Source: CAZYME01 sp964648115 (GTDB lineage: Bacteria; Pseudomonadota; Gammaproteobacteria; Legionellales; Legionellaceae). From it: DNA of 64,000 nt. Of this stretch, positions 1-9,022 are shown one piece after another. The DNA is taken from assembly GCA_964648115.1 (NCBI GenBank), contig CAZYME010000006.1, forward strand, positions 1 through 64,000. The letters run 5' to 3'. A model generated the notes under the pieces. It saw only the letters and a list, made by a program, of their open reading frames with translations. It did not search any database and had not been told where the DNA came from. Both the position numbers and the translations under genes were made by a program. Each line of letters begins with the position of its first letter. The first letter of the stretch is position 1.

Positions 1-1472
1 AATTGTTACTAGTTGCTGAGGCGTTATCCAACGAAAAAGGCGTAAGCAAAGAAGTAGTTTTGGAAGCGATTCAAGCAGCGTTGGAGTCGGCGACACGTAA
101 GCTATCAGGTATGGAATTAGGAATACGGGTCCTAATGGATCCGCGCACAGGCGAATATGAAACATTTCGATATTGGGATGTGGTTGAGGACGACGCAGTT
201 GAGTTTCCAGACCGAGAATTAACTGTTGCAGAAGCAGAACAGCGATCGCCAGGGATCGAAGTAGGTGGGCGTATTGAAGAGCCTATGCCCTCAATTGAAT
301 TTGGTCGAATAGCGGCCCAAACCGCACGACAAGTTATTATGCAAAAAGTCCGCGAAGCGGAGCGTCAGCTTGTTATTGAGCAATTTAAAAATAAGCTTGG
401 ACAATTAATTTACGGTACTGTAAAAAAAGTTACGCGTGACAATATTATTATTGATTTAGGTGGAAAAGCAGAGGCATTTATGCCGCGCAATGAAATGTTA
501 CCACAAGAAATGTTTCGTCCTAATGACAGAGTGCGTGCGTACTTATATGAAATTCTAGAGAATGTTCGTGGCCCACAGTTGCTAGTAAGCCGAGTGCGCG
601 AAGAAATGCTGATTGAGCTATTTCGTATTGAAGTTCCTGAAATTGGCGAAAATATTATTGAAATTAAAGCGGCTGCGCGTGAGCCAGGTAATCGTGCCAA
701 AATAGCTGTCAAAACAAATGATGGTCGTATCGACCCTGTCGGTGCATGCGTTGGTATGCGCGGTGCTCGAGTGCAAGCTGTTTCAAGTGAGCTAGGTGGA
801 GAGCGTGTTGATATTATTCTTTGGGATGATAATCCAGCACAGCTTGTGATTAACGCAATGGCTCCAGCAGATATTTCGTCGATTGTTGTTGATGAAGATT
901 CACATACGATGGACTTGGCTGTGCACAAAGATCAACTGTCACAAGCTATCGGTCGCAATGGGCAAAACGTACGTTTGGCTAGCCAATTAACTGGTTGGAC
1001 CCTTAATGTCATGACCGTTGAAGATTTCGAAGGTAAAAGCCAGGAAGAATCAACAAAAACAATTACTTTGTTTACCAGTGCATTGGGTATTGATGAAGAG
1101 ATTGCCCAACTTTTGGTTGCTAGTGGCTTTTCCTCATTGGAAGAAATAGCGTATGTACCAAAAGATGAATTGCTTGCGATCGAAGAATTTGATGAAGAAA
1201 TTGTTGAAGAATTACGAAACCGCGCTAATGATACATTGCTTACGCAAGCATTATCATCAGGACAGGGTGTGCCTGATGCGAGTCTCTTAACTATGGAAGG
1301 TATGACGAATGAGCTTGCCGAACAATTAGCGGCTATTGGGATTACAACCATGGATGAATTAGCTGAGCAGTCAGTTGATGAATTGCTCGACATTAAAGGG
1401 ATGACAGAAGCAAAAGCAGGTGCTCTTATTATGAAAGCACGTGAGCCATGGTTTAGCTCTGAAGCGAAATAA
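1..1472 (+). CDS. nusA: Transcription termination/antitermination factor NusA (5' partial)
   Basis: NusA binds RNA polymerase and nascent RNA and modulates pausing, termination and antitermination. The reading frame is already open at the left edge. The first visible residues match the family a few residues after its usual start, so only about five residues are missing. The order is an N-terminal RNAP-binding domain, an S1 domain (around residues 135-200), two KH domains (with KTNDGRIDPVGACVGMRG and AIGRNGQNVRLASQL) and two C-terminal acidic repeats of helix-hairpin-helix type. The two acidic repeats are typical of gammaproteobacterial NusA. It is followed by infB after 75 nt, the usual operon order. 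The identification is secure; only the start lies outside the window. Confidence 0.97.
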   Translation, partial: LLLVAEALSNEKGVSKEVVLEAIQAALESATRKLSGMELGIRVLMDPRTGEYETFRYWDVVEDDAVEFPDRELTVAEAEQRSPGIEVGGRIEEPMPSIEFGRIAAQTARQVIMQKVREAERQLVIEQFKNKLGQLIYGTVKKVTRDNIIIDLGGKAEAFMPRNEMLPQEMFRPNDRVRAYLYEILENVRGPQLLVSRVREEMLIELFRIEVPEIGENIIEIKAAAREPGNRAKIAVKTNDGRIDPVGACVGMRGARVQAVSSELGGERVDIILWDDNPAQLVINAMAPADISSIVVDEDSHTMDLAVHKDQLSQAIGRNGQNVRLASQLTGWTLNVMTVEDFEGKSQEESTKTITLFTSALGIDEEIAQLLVASGFSSLEEIAYVPKDELLAIEEFDEEIVEELRNRANDTLLTQALSSGQGVPDASLLTMEGMTNELAEQLAAIGITTMDELAEQSVDELLDIKGMTEAKAGALIMKAREPWFSSEAK

Positions 1473-1515
1473 ACAGGTCTTTACAAGCTGAGTACAAATT
1501 TCAGTATGAGAATAA

Positions 1516-1540
1516 CGGCTGTTCAACAGCCGAAAGGGGA
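1516..1540 (+). promoter_or_regulatory. Hairpin directly upstream of the infB ribosome binding site
   Basis: CGGCTG at 1516-1521 pairs with CAGCCG at 1527-1532 around a 5-nt loop. The AAGGGGA Shine-Dalgarno follows directly, 8 nt before the infB ATG. There is no T-run, so this is not a classical terminator. A role as a translational or RNA-processing element in the nusA-infB spacer is inference. Confidence 0.4.
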
Positions 1541-1547
1541 TTAAATT

Positions 1548-4073
1548 ATGGCGGATGTGACGGTTAAACAATTGGCTCAGGTTGTAGGGATCCCTGTTGA
1601 GCGTTTATTGAACCAGTTACAGGAAGCTGGATTGTCCATTATTGATGAGCAACAAACTGTCAATGAAGAACAAAAACGCGTACTGTTAAATCATTTAAAA
1701 GGTGGTGCCAATCGTGAAACGGCGGCGGCACCTCAACGAATTACACTAAGACGAAAAAGCGTATCTCAAGTAACTTTAGGGCATGATTCGCATAGTGGAA
1801 AAACTGTCAATATTGAAGTACGTAAAAAAAGAACTTACGAGAAACGTAGTGAAGTACAAGAAGCTCCTCCTGAAATTGAAATAGAAGAAGATGTTATAGA
1901 TACAGAAGCAGATTTGGCCGTTTCCGCAGAAGCTATTGATGAAATAAATGAAACTCCTGAGGCTGAAACCTCGGAAATAGTAGAGCCAGAGGCGGCTGAT
2001 GTTGAAGCAGCTATTACAATCACTCCTGATATAATTGTTCCAGAAATCGCAGCTGTTGAGAAGAAAGACGACACATCGCTTACAGAAGAGAGCAAAGGGG
2101 CTAAGAAAAAGCAGCCGGTAAAAGAAGAGGCCGAGGGTGCCAAGCCAGACTTTAAGAAAGGTAAGAAAAAGACAAAATATCAACCTACAATGCGCGAAGA
2201 AAGTGAGTACGATATACATAATAGGCGCAACAAGGGCAAAAAGCGAAGAAATGAGAAATCAGATAAATACCGAGAGGCTGAAGAATCGTTAACGCATGGT
2301 TTTGCTATGCCTACGGCTCCAGTTATTCGCGAAGTTATGATTCCTGAGACCATTACTGTTGCAGATCTCGCAAAACGCATGACAGTAAAGGCTGCTGAAG
2401 TAATCAAAGTTATGATGGGTCTAGGTGCTATGGCTACCATTAACCAAGTTATTGACCAAGAAACAGCAATCATAGTTGTCGAAGAAATGGGCCATGTTGC
2501 GCGTCAGCTGAAAGAAGATGCAATCGAGGACACTTTAGGCGACACATTAAGTAAAGGTAGTAACAACCTTTCACGTGCCCCAGTAGTTACTATTATGGGA
2601 CACGTCGATCATGGTAAAACCTCTTTACTTGACTATATTCGTCGAACAAAAGTTGCTTCTGGTGAGGCAGGTGGTATCACGCAGCATATTGGTGCCTACC
2701 ACGTAAGCACTCCTAAAGGCGATATTACGTTTTTGGATACACCAGGACATGCTGCCTTTACCGCTATGCGTGCTCGTGGTGCTCAAGCTACAGACATTGT
2801 TATCTTGATTGTTGCTGCAGACGATGGTGTTAAACCACAAACAATTGAAGCGATACAACATGCTAAAGCGGCGAAAGTTCCTATCATTGTTGCTATTAAT
2901 AAAATGGATAAGCCAGGTGTCGATCCTGAGCGCGTGATGACTGAGCTATCAGGGCATGAAGTCATTCCCGAGCCATGGGGCGGAGATACCATGTTTGTTA
3001 ACATCTCGGCAAAGTCAGGCCAAGGTATTGATGAGCTATTGGATGCTATATTGTTGCAATCTGAAGTGTTGGAGCTAACGGCTCACACAGATGGTGCTGC
3101 AAAAGGCGTGGTGATTGAATCCCGACTTGATAAAGGCCGTGGCCCCGTAGCTACAGTTTTAGTACAAAGTGGTACGCTTCGTAAAGGTGACATTATCCTG
3201 GCTGGTCTTCAATATGGCCGAATACGTGCTCTGGTTGGTGATAACGGTGATCCTGTTGATAGTGCAGGTCCATCTATGCCTGTTGAGGTATTAGGCTTGT
3301 CTGCAATTCCGCATGCGGGCGATGATGCAATCGTTGTACCCGATGAGAAAAAAGCGCGTGAAGTTGCTTTGTTCCGCCAAGGTAAATTCCGTGATGTGAA
3401 ACTAGCCAGACGTCAAAAAACCTCGTTGGAAGGTATTTTTGAGAACATGACAGCCGCTGAAATGAAAGTGCTAAATGTCGTGTTGAAAGCCGATATGCAG
3501 GGTTCTGTAGAGGCGATAGCTGATGCGTTGGTTAAATTATCCAATGAAGAAGTTAATGTAGAAGTTATTGCAAGTGGTGTAGGTGGAATTACAGAATCGG
3601 ATGTGCACTTGGCTATCGCCTCTAATGGCCTACTGATTGGTTTTAATGTGCGAGCAGACGCAGGTGCGAAACGCCTTGCTGAAGTTGAATCAGTGCCTAT
3701 GCATTATTACAGTGTTATTTATGACATTGTTGATCAAGTTAAAGGCGCATTAACGGGTATGTTAGCGCCGCAATTCCGAGAGCAAATTGTTGGTATTGCT
3801 GAAGTGCGAGATGTATTCCGTTCGCCGAAGATAGGTGCAATTGCTGGTTGTATGGTGGTTGAAGGCGTTATTAAACGTAATAACCCAATCCGTGTATTGC
3901 GTGACAACGTAGTTATTTATGAAGGAACATTAGAATCTTTGCGACGCTTTAAAGATGACGTTGTTGAGGTCCGACAAGGGATTGAGTGCGGTATTGGTGT
4001 CAAAAACTACAATGACGTGAAAAGTGGCGATTTAATTGAAGTGTTTGAAACCATCGAAATTAAAAGAGATTAG
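1548..4073 (+). CDS. infB: Translation initiation factor IF-2
   Basis: IF-2 is the GTPase that brings initiator tRNA to the 30S subunit and promotes subunit joining. The protein is 841 aa. It has an N-terminal IF2-N-like domain (residues 1-55), a charged and repetitive low-complexity linker (about 90-240), a second IF2-N domain (about 260-310), and the G domain. G1 is GHVDHGKT near residue 351, G3 DTPGH near 397, and G4 NKMD near 451. Domains II, III and the C-terminal fMet-tRNA-binding domain follow. The ATG at 1548 has a strong Shine-Dalgarno. The linker is rich in Glu, Ala and Lys, as usual for long gammaproteobacterial IF-2. rbfA follows after 9 nt. Confidence 0.98.
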   Translation: MADVTVKQLAQVVGIPVERLLNQLQEAGLSIIDEQQTVNEEQKRVLLNHLKGGANRETAAAPQRITLRRKSVSQVTLGHDSHSGKTVNIEVRKKRTYEKRSEVQEAPPEIEIEEDVIDTEADLAVSAEAIDEINETPEAETSEIVEPEAADVEAAITITPDIIVPEIAAVEKKDDTSLTEESKGAKKKQPVKEEAEGAKPDFKKGKKKTKYQPTMREESEYDIHNRRNKGKKRRNEKSDKYREAEESLTHGFAMPTAPVIREVMIPETITVADLAKRMTVKAAEVIKVMMGLGAMATINQVIDQETAIIVVEEMGHVARQLKEDAIEDTLGDTLSKGSNNLSRAPVVTIMGHVDHGKTSLLDYIRRTKVASGEAGGITQHIGAYHVSTPKGDITFLDTPGHAAFTAMRARGAQATDIVILIVAADDGVKPQTIEAIQHAKAAKVPIIVAINKMDKPGVDPERVMTELSGHEVIPEPWGGDTMFVNISAKSGQGIDELLDAILLQSEVLELTAHTDGAAKGVVIESRLDKGRGPVATVLVQSGTLRKGDIILAGLQYGRIRALVGDNGDPVDSAGPSMPVEVLGLSAIPHAGDDAIVVPDEKKAREVALFRQGKFRDVKLARRQKTSLEGIFENMTAAEMKVLNVVLKADMQGSVEAIADALVKLSNEEVNVEVIASGVGGITESDVHLAIASNGLLIGFNVRADAGAKRLAEVESVPMHYYSVIYDIVDQVKGALTGMLAPQFREQIVGIAEVRDVFRSPKIGAIAGCMVVEGVIKRNNPIRVLRDNVVIYEGTLESLRRFKDDVVEVRQGIECGIGVKNYNDVKSGDLIEVFETIEIKRD

Positions 4074-4082
4074 ATAATCCCT

Positions 4083-4451
4083 ATGAGTAACAATTTTAAG
4101 CGAACGGATCGTATTGCAGAAGTGATTCAGCGCAAGTTGGCACAAATCATTCAGCAAGACATCAAAAATCCAGGCGTTCCCCTTTTTATTACGATATCGG
4201 CAGTGAAAGTATCGAGAGATTTGGGGCATGCCAACATATATTTTACTGTTTTTAATCAAGACCCCAAAGAAACACTCGTTATTTTAAATAATGCTGCAGC
4301 TCATCTAAGAACTGCTCTGGCAAAAACATTGACTTCGCGCACGGTACCGCAGTTGCATTTTATGTATGATGAATCGATAGAATACGGGAAGCGTTTAAGT
4401 CGGTTAATTGACAAAGCCAATGATACCGAACAAAGCGATGACCCAATCTGA
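4083..4451 (+). CDS. rbfA: 30S ribosome-binding factor RbfA
   Basis: RbfA is a small KH-like cold-adaptation factor that binds the 30S subunit and helps 16S rRNA 5'-end maturation. The 122-aa product begins with the typical basic segment (RTDRIAEVIQRKLAQII) followed by IKNPG and the ISAVKVSRDLGHA core. Length and position between infB and truB are as in other gammaproteobacteria. The stop overlaps the likely start of truB, which points to translational coupling. Confidence 0.96.
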   Translation: MSNNFKRTDRIAEVIQRKLAQIIQQDIKNPGVPLFITISAVKVSRDLGHANIYFTVFNQDPKETLVILNNAAAHLRTALAKTLTSRTVPQLHFMYDESIEYGKRLSRLIDKANDTEQSDDPI

Positions 4452-5349
4452 AATGCATAGCATAAATGGTCTGTTATTAGTTAATAAACCTCCAGCTCTC
4501 ACATCCAATGCAGTTTTGCAGAAGGTTAAGCGTATTTTTCAAGCGAAAAAAGCAGGCCATACTGGTAGTTTAGATCCCATGGCTACAGGTATGTTGCCTG
4601 TGTGTTTTGGTGAGGCTACAAAGTTTTGCCAATATCTTTTGGATGCGGATAAATGTTACGAAGTAACAGGGCTTTTGGGTGTGAAAACCAATACAGCTGA
4701 TGCAATGGGAGAAGTTATTGCTCGCACAGAAAATTTTGTCGTATCGATAGATCGGCTGCAAACTGTATTAACTCAATTTTTAGGTCATATTCAACAAGTA
4801 CCATCGATGTTTTCAGCCCTAAAACATCAAGGGAGACCGCTTTATAAATATGCCAGAGAGGGTATTGATATCGAGCGTAAAGCGCGGAATATTTCTATAC
4901 ATGATTTACAACTAAATCACTTTGACGGCCAACAACTTTCCTTAACAGTAACGTGTAGCAAAGGGACATATATACGAAATCTAATAGAAGATATTGGCGA
5001 GCAACTTGGCACATTTGCCCATGTTACTCGGCTACACCGGCTGTATACCGCAGGATTTGACAATGAACCTATGTTTACTCTGGATGATTTGCAAAATAAA
5101 CCTGAAGAAGAATTAATATCCTGTTTGTTGCCCCTAGACAGGGCTGTTAGTCACTTACCTAGACTGGCTATAAGCCCGGATGCAGCGCAAGCGCTTCGCC
5201 AGGGGAAGACACTGAGTAATATGAATGATGGAATAGTGCCTGGTCGGATTCGTCTTTATGAAAATGACTTGCAATTTATTGGTTTGGGAGAGCTAGCTGA
5301 CACTGGTCTATTAAGTGTTGCGCGTTTGTTGAGCTATGGTAGCAATTAG
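4438..5349 (+). CDS. truB: tRNA pseudouridine(55) synthase TruB
   Basis: TruB converts U55 to pseudouridine in the T-loop of tRNAs. I place the start at ATG 4438, overlapping the rbfA end by 14 nt; ATG 4453 is the alternative. Starting further upstream would add an unusual N-terminus. The catalytic motif AGHTGSLDPMATGMLP is present, with the catalytic Asp near residue 46. The conserved VPSMFSALKHQGRPLYKYAR and CSKGTYIRNLIEDIG blocks follow. The product is about 303 aa, normal for the family. In most relatives rpsO comes next; here an unrelated gene separates them. Confidence 0.95.
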   Translation: MTQSEMHSINGLLLVNKPPALTSNAVLQKVKRIFQAKKAGHTGSLDPMATGMLPVCFGEATKFCQYLLDADKCYEVTGLLGVKTNTADAMGEVIARTENFVVSIDRLQTVLTQFLGHIQQVPSMFSALKHQGRPLYKYAREGIDIERKARNISIHDLQLNHFDGQQLSLTVTCSKGTYIRNLIEDIGEQLGTFAHVTRLHRLYTAGFDNEPMFTLDDLQNKPEEELISCLLPLDRAVSHLPRLAISPDAAQALRQGKTLSNMNDGIVPGRIRLYENDLQFIGLGELADTGLLSVARLLSYGSN

Positions 5350-5392
5350 GGCACAATGATCCAGAGAAGTGATGATTCAACGGAGCTCTCAC

Positions 5393-6314
5393 ATGCCTAT
5401 ATTAGAAGAGGCTTTTCCCCTCTTGGATAAACTCCCAGATGAAGAGAAAGCTCACGAAATAACAAAACGCTTTTGTCAGCTACCTGATTCATCAATGGAG
5501 CTTGGGGTTTCAGCAATCGTTGAGGAGCTAAGAAATTTATTACGCCCGGAACTTGCAGAACCAGAGCATGCTTATATAGCACACAAGCTATTACTGCTGT
5601 TGGCTGAATACAGTCCACTTAATACAGTAGATTCTATTACCTTTGATCCTATCCAGCCCGAAGATGCCGTGTATATTTCAACTGGTGATCAATTCTCTTT
5701 AACCGCATTAGTTATTTCTCACTATAATCGCCCATATTGGGGTGACCCTGAGTGGGGAGAAACTCCCGTGAGCAAATGGTTGATCAATCCTAATACAAAT
5801 CATAAATTTAGTGTATTTGATGAGGCTCATATTATAGAAAGAGCAGGACCAATAGAGGATTTGAAAAGACAGATACCATTCGATCTGCAACAAGAATTCG
5901 ACGTGGTCCAAGAAGAGCAGCAAGTTTGGGAAGAGGGCTCATTCGAATCGGAACCTAGNNNNNNNNNNNNNNNNNNNNNNNNNNNNNNNNNNNNNNNNNN
6001 NNNNNNNNNNNNNNNNNNNNNNNNNNNNNNNNNNNNNNNNNNNNNNNNNNNNNNNNNNCACTTTGGCTTCAGATCAAGGGTCCTTAACTTCTGAGCAAGG
6101 TGCATTGGAAAGAGGAGCCCCTCAGCTTTGGGAAGAGGGCTCATTCGAATCGGAACCTAGCACTTTGGCTTCAGATCAAGGGTCCTTAACTTCTGAGCAA
6201 GGTGCATTGGAAAGAAGAGCCCCTCAGCATGGACTCTTCAGATTTTTTCGTTTTTTATGTGGTGGATGTTGTGGGGCAAGGGAAGAGCCCGCATCCAGAC
6301 CTTCTTCCCCGTAA
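5393..6314 (+). CDS. Unrecognised tandem-repeat protein, possible U-box-like segment (sequence gap inside)
   Basis: I do not recognise this gene as a named family. The start is ATG 5393, because GGAG lies 7 nt upstream; GTG 5369 lacks such a site. Residues 1 to about 178 are unique sequence. Within them, about residues 80-150 read DPIQPEDAVYISTGDQFS, then KWLINPNTNHKFS. This resembles the spacing of U-box/RING-like folds (Asp-Pro-Ile, Gly near Phe-Ser, Asn-Pro-x-Thr-Asn), but it is only a weak match by eye. A 34-residue repeat (WEEGSFESEP...SDQGSLTSEQGALER) follows, and then a tail with FRFLCGGCCG. A 100-N gap sits inside the repeat. The frame closes across it only if the true gap is a multiple of 102 nt; the 100 Ns shift it artificially. 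The gene interrupts the truB-rpsO neighbourhood. A translocated Dot/Icm substrate is a plausible inference, not a demonstration. Confidence 0.75.
5925..6228 (+). repeat. 102-nt in-frame tandem repeat (34 aa per unit), array broken by assembly gap
   Basis: The 34-nt block at 5925-5958 is identical to 6127-6160. The 68-nt block at 6059-6126 differs from 6161-6228 by one base (agaggag versus agaagag). Together they define a 102-nt unit that encodes 34 residues in frame. The near identity of the copies indicates recent expansion and explains why the assembly broke here. The true copy number is unknown. Confidence 0.9.
5959..6058. other. Assembly gap (100 N)
   Basis: Exactly 100 Ns, the usual placeholder for a gap of unknown size. 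The flanks belong to successive halves of the same repeat unit. The missing sequence is therefore most likely zero or more whole 102-nt units. Confidence 0.98.
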
Positions 6315-6410
6315 TATCGTTTATGTTATGTACGAAGATAACTAAGAATAACCTTGTTTCTATTCTCATGTTTTGGTAAGATTCATCCCTTTAAAAGTAA
6401 GACCATGCGC

Positions 6411-6453
6411 TATGCTGAGTACAATGGGTCAAAGCAGAGCATATTTCCAGGAG
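6411..6453 (+). promoter_or_regulatory. rpsO leader with stem before the ribosome binding site
   Basis: TATGCT at 6411-6416 can pair with AGCATA at 6438-6443, just before the AGGAG site at 6449-6453 and the rpsO ATG. S15 commonly represses its own translation through leader structures. Whether this short stem takes part is unproven. Confidence 0.3.
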
Positions 6454-6459
6454 TGAACA

Positions 6460-6735
6460 ATGACGCTAACGAGCGTGCAAAAAGCAGAAATTGTGAATGA
6501 ATTCAAACTCGCTGATAAAGATACGGGTTCACCAGAAGTGCAAGTTTCTCTCATCACAAGCCGAATCAAATATTTGACTGATCATTTTAAAAGTCATACT
6601 AAAGATTTTCATTCACGTCGTGGCCTGCAAGAGCTGGTTAACAAACGCCGTAAACTTCTGAAATATTTGAAAAGAAATAACCAGGAACGCTATTCAACAT
6701 TGATTAAGCGTCTTGGTCTGCGGGATTCCTATTGA
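6460..6735 (+). CDS. rpsO: 30S ribosomal protein S15
   Basis: S15 is a primary 16S rRNA-binding protein of the small-subunit platform. The 91-aa product has the family signature DTGSPEVQVSLITSRI, followed by HSRRGLQELVNKRRKLLKYL and a C-terminal RLGLRDSY. The ATG has AGGAG upstream. A strong intrinsic terminator lies just downstream, before pnp, so some transcripts probably end there, as in Escherichia coli. Confidence 0.98.
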   Translation: MTLTSVQKAEIVNEFKLADKDTGSPEVQVSLITSRIKYLTDHFKSHTKDFHSRRGLQELVNKRRKLLKYLKRNNQERYSTLIKRLGLRDSY

Positions 6736-6772
6736 GTGCTGATGGTTTTAACGCTCAAACACATTTAGCTAG

Positions 6773-6802
6773 AAAAGGCGCTGTATTCTGCGCCTTTTTT
6801 TT
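6773..6802 (+). terminator. Intrinsic terminator between rpsO and pnp
   Basis: AAAAGGCGC (6773-6781) pairs with GCGCCTTTT (6790-6798), followed by a T-run. A TATAAT at 6808-6813 just downstream could be a -10 element for pnp, but no good -35 is visible. Confidence 0.9.
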
Positions 6803-6830
6803 CGCTTTATAATTTAACGAGGTAACTAAC

Positions 6831-8984
6831 GTGTCGATGAAAATTAGCAAAGAAATAAAGTTTGGAGAGCACACACTGGTGCTGGAAACAGGCGAAATAG
6901 CCAGGCAAGCTGATGGTGCCGTTTTTGCAAGTATGTGTGGTACACAGGTTTTAGTAACTGTGGTTGGCCGACAAGAGGGCGCTGAAAAAAATAGCTTCTT
7001 TCCATTGACCGTTAATTATCAAGAAAAAACTTATGCTGCAGGTAAAATTCCTGGAGGCTTCAACAAACGTGAAGGACGCCCAAGTGAACATGAAACATTG
7101 GTTTCACGTTTGATTGATCGCCCCCTTCGCCCATTATTTCCTAATAATTTCTATAATGAAATTCAAATCATTGCTACGGTAATGTCGTTAAATCCAGAGG
7201 TTCCTGCAGATATCATTGCCATGATTGGTGCATCTGCCGCTTTGGCTATTTCGGGGATTCCTTTCCAAGGCCCTATTGGTGCCGCACGTGTTGGCTATAA
7301 GGATGGTATTTATCTACTGAACCCAGGGCCAAAAGTGCCATCGGATCTTGATTTGGTTGTTGCGGGAACCCAAGATGCTATTTTGATGGTTGAATCTGAG
7401 GCGCGGGAATTAAACGAAGACGTGATGCTAGGTGCTGTGCTGTTTGGCCATGAAATGATGAAAGCTGTAATCAAAGGCATCAATGAATTGGCATCAGAAG
7501 TTGGTAAAACGGGATGGACTTGGTCGGCACCAGCTATTGACACAAGTTTACAAACTCGTGTTGCAGAGTTGGCAACAGCCGATATTACCCAGGCTTATTT
7601 ACTTAAAGACAAACAACAGCGTTACCAGCGGTTGGCGGAGTTACGTAAACAAATTATAGATACGCTTGTAGCTGAGCAAGAAGAGACAAGTTGTGATGCA
7701 GTAAAAAATATTTTCAGTGCGCTTGAAGAAAATATTGTGCGTAGTCGCATTCTAGATGGTGAACCCCGTATTGATGGGCGTGATCAAAAAACAGTTCGGC
7801 CTATTGCTATTCGTACTCATTTATTAGACCGTGCTCATGGCTCAGCGTTGTTTACGCGTGGGGAAACACAAGCCATAGTTGCTGCAACACTTGGTAACGA
7901 CCGAGATGCACAAATATTAGATAAATTAGATGGTGAAGTTAGAGATAGATTTATGCTTCATTATAATTTCCCTCCATACTCTGTGGGTGAAACAGGCATG
8001 GTAGGCAGCCCTAAGCGCCGCGAAATTGGTCACGGCCGACTCGCTCGTCGCAGTTTAATGGCAGTGCTTCCAGATACAACTGAATTTCCTTACGTATTAC
8101 GTGTTGTGTCAGAAATCACCGAATCAAATGGTTCAAGCTCAATGGCAACTGTGTGTGGAACTAGCTTGGCGTTAATGGATGCTGGCGTACCGTTAAAAGC
8201 TCCAGTAGCAGGGGTTGCAATGGGCCTCATTAAGGAAGGCTCACGTTTTGCGGTATTAACAGATATTTTAGGCGATGAAGATCACCTTGGCGACATGGAT
8301 TTTAAAGTAGCAGGCACTACGAAAGGTATAACCGCATTACAAATGGATATTAAAATTACCGGTATTACCAAAGAGATTATGGCGCAAGCGCTTGACCAAG
8401 CTCTTGCTGGTCGTCTCCATATCCTAGATGTTATGAATAACGCTTTGGCGGAGCACCGTGTTGAATTATCGCAACATGCTCCAAGAATTGTAACCATGAA
8501 AGTAGCTGAAGACAAAATTCGTACAATTATTGGTAAAGGTGGCTCAACGATCAAAGGCTTGATTGAAAGCACAGGTGTATCCATCGACATTGATGACACT
8601 GGCCTCGTTCAGTTGTTCTCACCCAGCGGTGATGCATTAGAAGAAGCACAACGCCAGATCAAAGCGCTGATTGCCGAAGTTGAAGTTGGACAGACCTACC
8701 GTGGTAAGGTAAATAAAATCGTTGATTTTGGCGCGTTTATTAATTTACTGCCAGGCAAAGATGGCCTGTTGCACATTTCACAGATTTGTAATGACCGCTC
8801 GCAAAAAGTAGAAGAAGTCTTACAGGAAGGACAAGAAATTGAAGTATTTGTCGCCGGTGTTGATAAGCAAGGCCGTGTAAAACTCGAGTGGAAAGATAAG
8901 CCTGGCGCACCAGCAAAAGAGAGTCAACCTTCTCAGACTGAAGCATCTACAGATGAAACGGCATCACCAGAATTTGATGAGTAG
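6831..8984 (+). CDS. pnp: Polyribonucleotide nucleotidyltransferase (PNPase)
   Basis: PNPase is the trimeric 3'-5' phosphorolytic exoribonuclease of the RNA degradosome. The 717-aa protein has two RNase PH-like domains (about residues 1-220 and 310-540) separated by an all-helical domain. A KH domain with IIGKGGSTIK near residue 566 and a C-terminal S1 domain (about 620-690) follow. The second core has FPPYSVGETGMVGSPKRREIGHG and the SSSMATVCGTSLALMDAG active-site region. The start is GTG 6831 (GAGG 8 nt upstream) or the in-frame ATG 6837. It ends with a Ser/Thr/Glu-rich tail. The following 350 nt are repeat-rich and non-coding. Confidence 0.97.
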   Translation: MSMKISKEIKFGEHTLVLETGEIARQADGAVFASMCGTQVLVTVVGRQEGAEKNSFFPLTVNYQEKTYAAGKIPGGFNKREGRPSEHETLVSRLIDRPLRPLFPNNFYNEIQIIATVMSLNPEVPADIIAMIGASAALAISGIPFQGPIGAARVGYKDGIYLLNPGPKVPSDLDLVVAGTQDAILMVESEARELNEDVMLGAVLFGHEMMKAVIKGINELASEVGKTGWTWSAPAIDTSLQTRVAELATADITQAYLLKDKQQRYQRLAELRKQIIDTLVAEQEETSCDAVKNIFSALEENIVRSRILDGEPRIDGRDQKTVRPIAIRTHLLDRAHGSALFTRGETQAIVAATLGNDRDAQILDKLDGEVRDRFMLHYNFPPYSVGETGMVGSPKRREIGHGRLARRSLMAVLPDTTEFPYVLRVVSEITESNGSSSMATVCGTSLALMDAGVPLKAPVAGVAMGLIKEGSRFAVLTDILGDEDHLGDMDFKVAGTTKGITALQMDIKITGITKEIMAQALDQALAGRLHILDVMNNALAEHRVELSQHAPRIVTMKVAEDKIRTIIGKGGSTIKGLIESTGVSIDIDDTGLVQLFSPSGDALEEAQRQIKALIAEVEVGQTYRGKVNKIVDFGAFINLLPGKDGLLHISQICNDRSQKVEEVLQEGQEIEVFVAGVDKQGRVKLEWKDKPGAPAKESQPSQTEASTDETASPEFDE

Positions 8985-9022
8985 TTTGTAGGCTTTTAGT
9001 AAAATGGATGAGGGATTGATCA

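Noticed and set aside
1776..2473. Several long frames on the minus strand across infB
   Set aside because: They mirror the low-complexity Glu/Lys/Ala coding region of infB and have no start context.
6059..6094. Reading frame continuing through the N gap as HFGFRSRVLNF
   Set aside because: It appears only because the placeholder is 100 Ns; a gap of any multiple of 102 nt restores the repeat frame.
4438..6735. Operon promoter before rpsO strong enough to separate it from truB
   Set aside because: No convincing -35/-10 pair is visible upstream of rpsO, so I did not call one.
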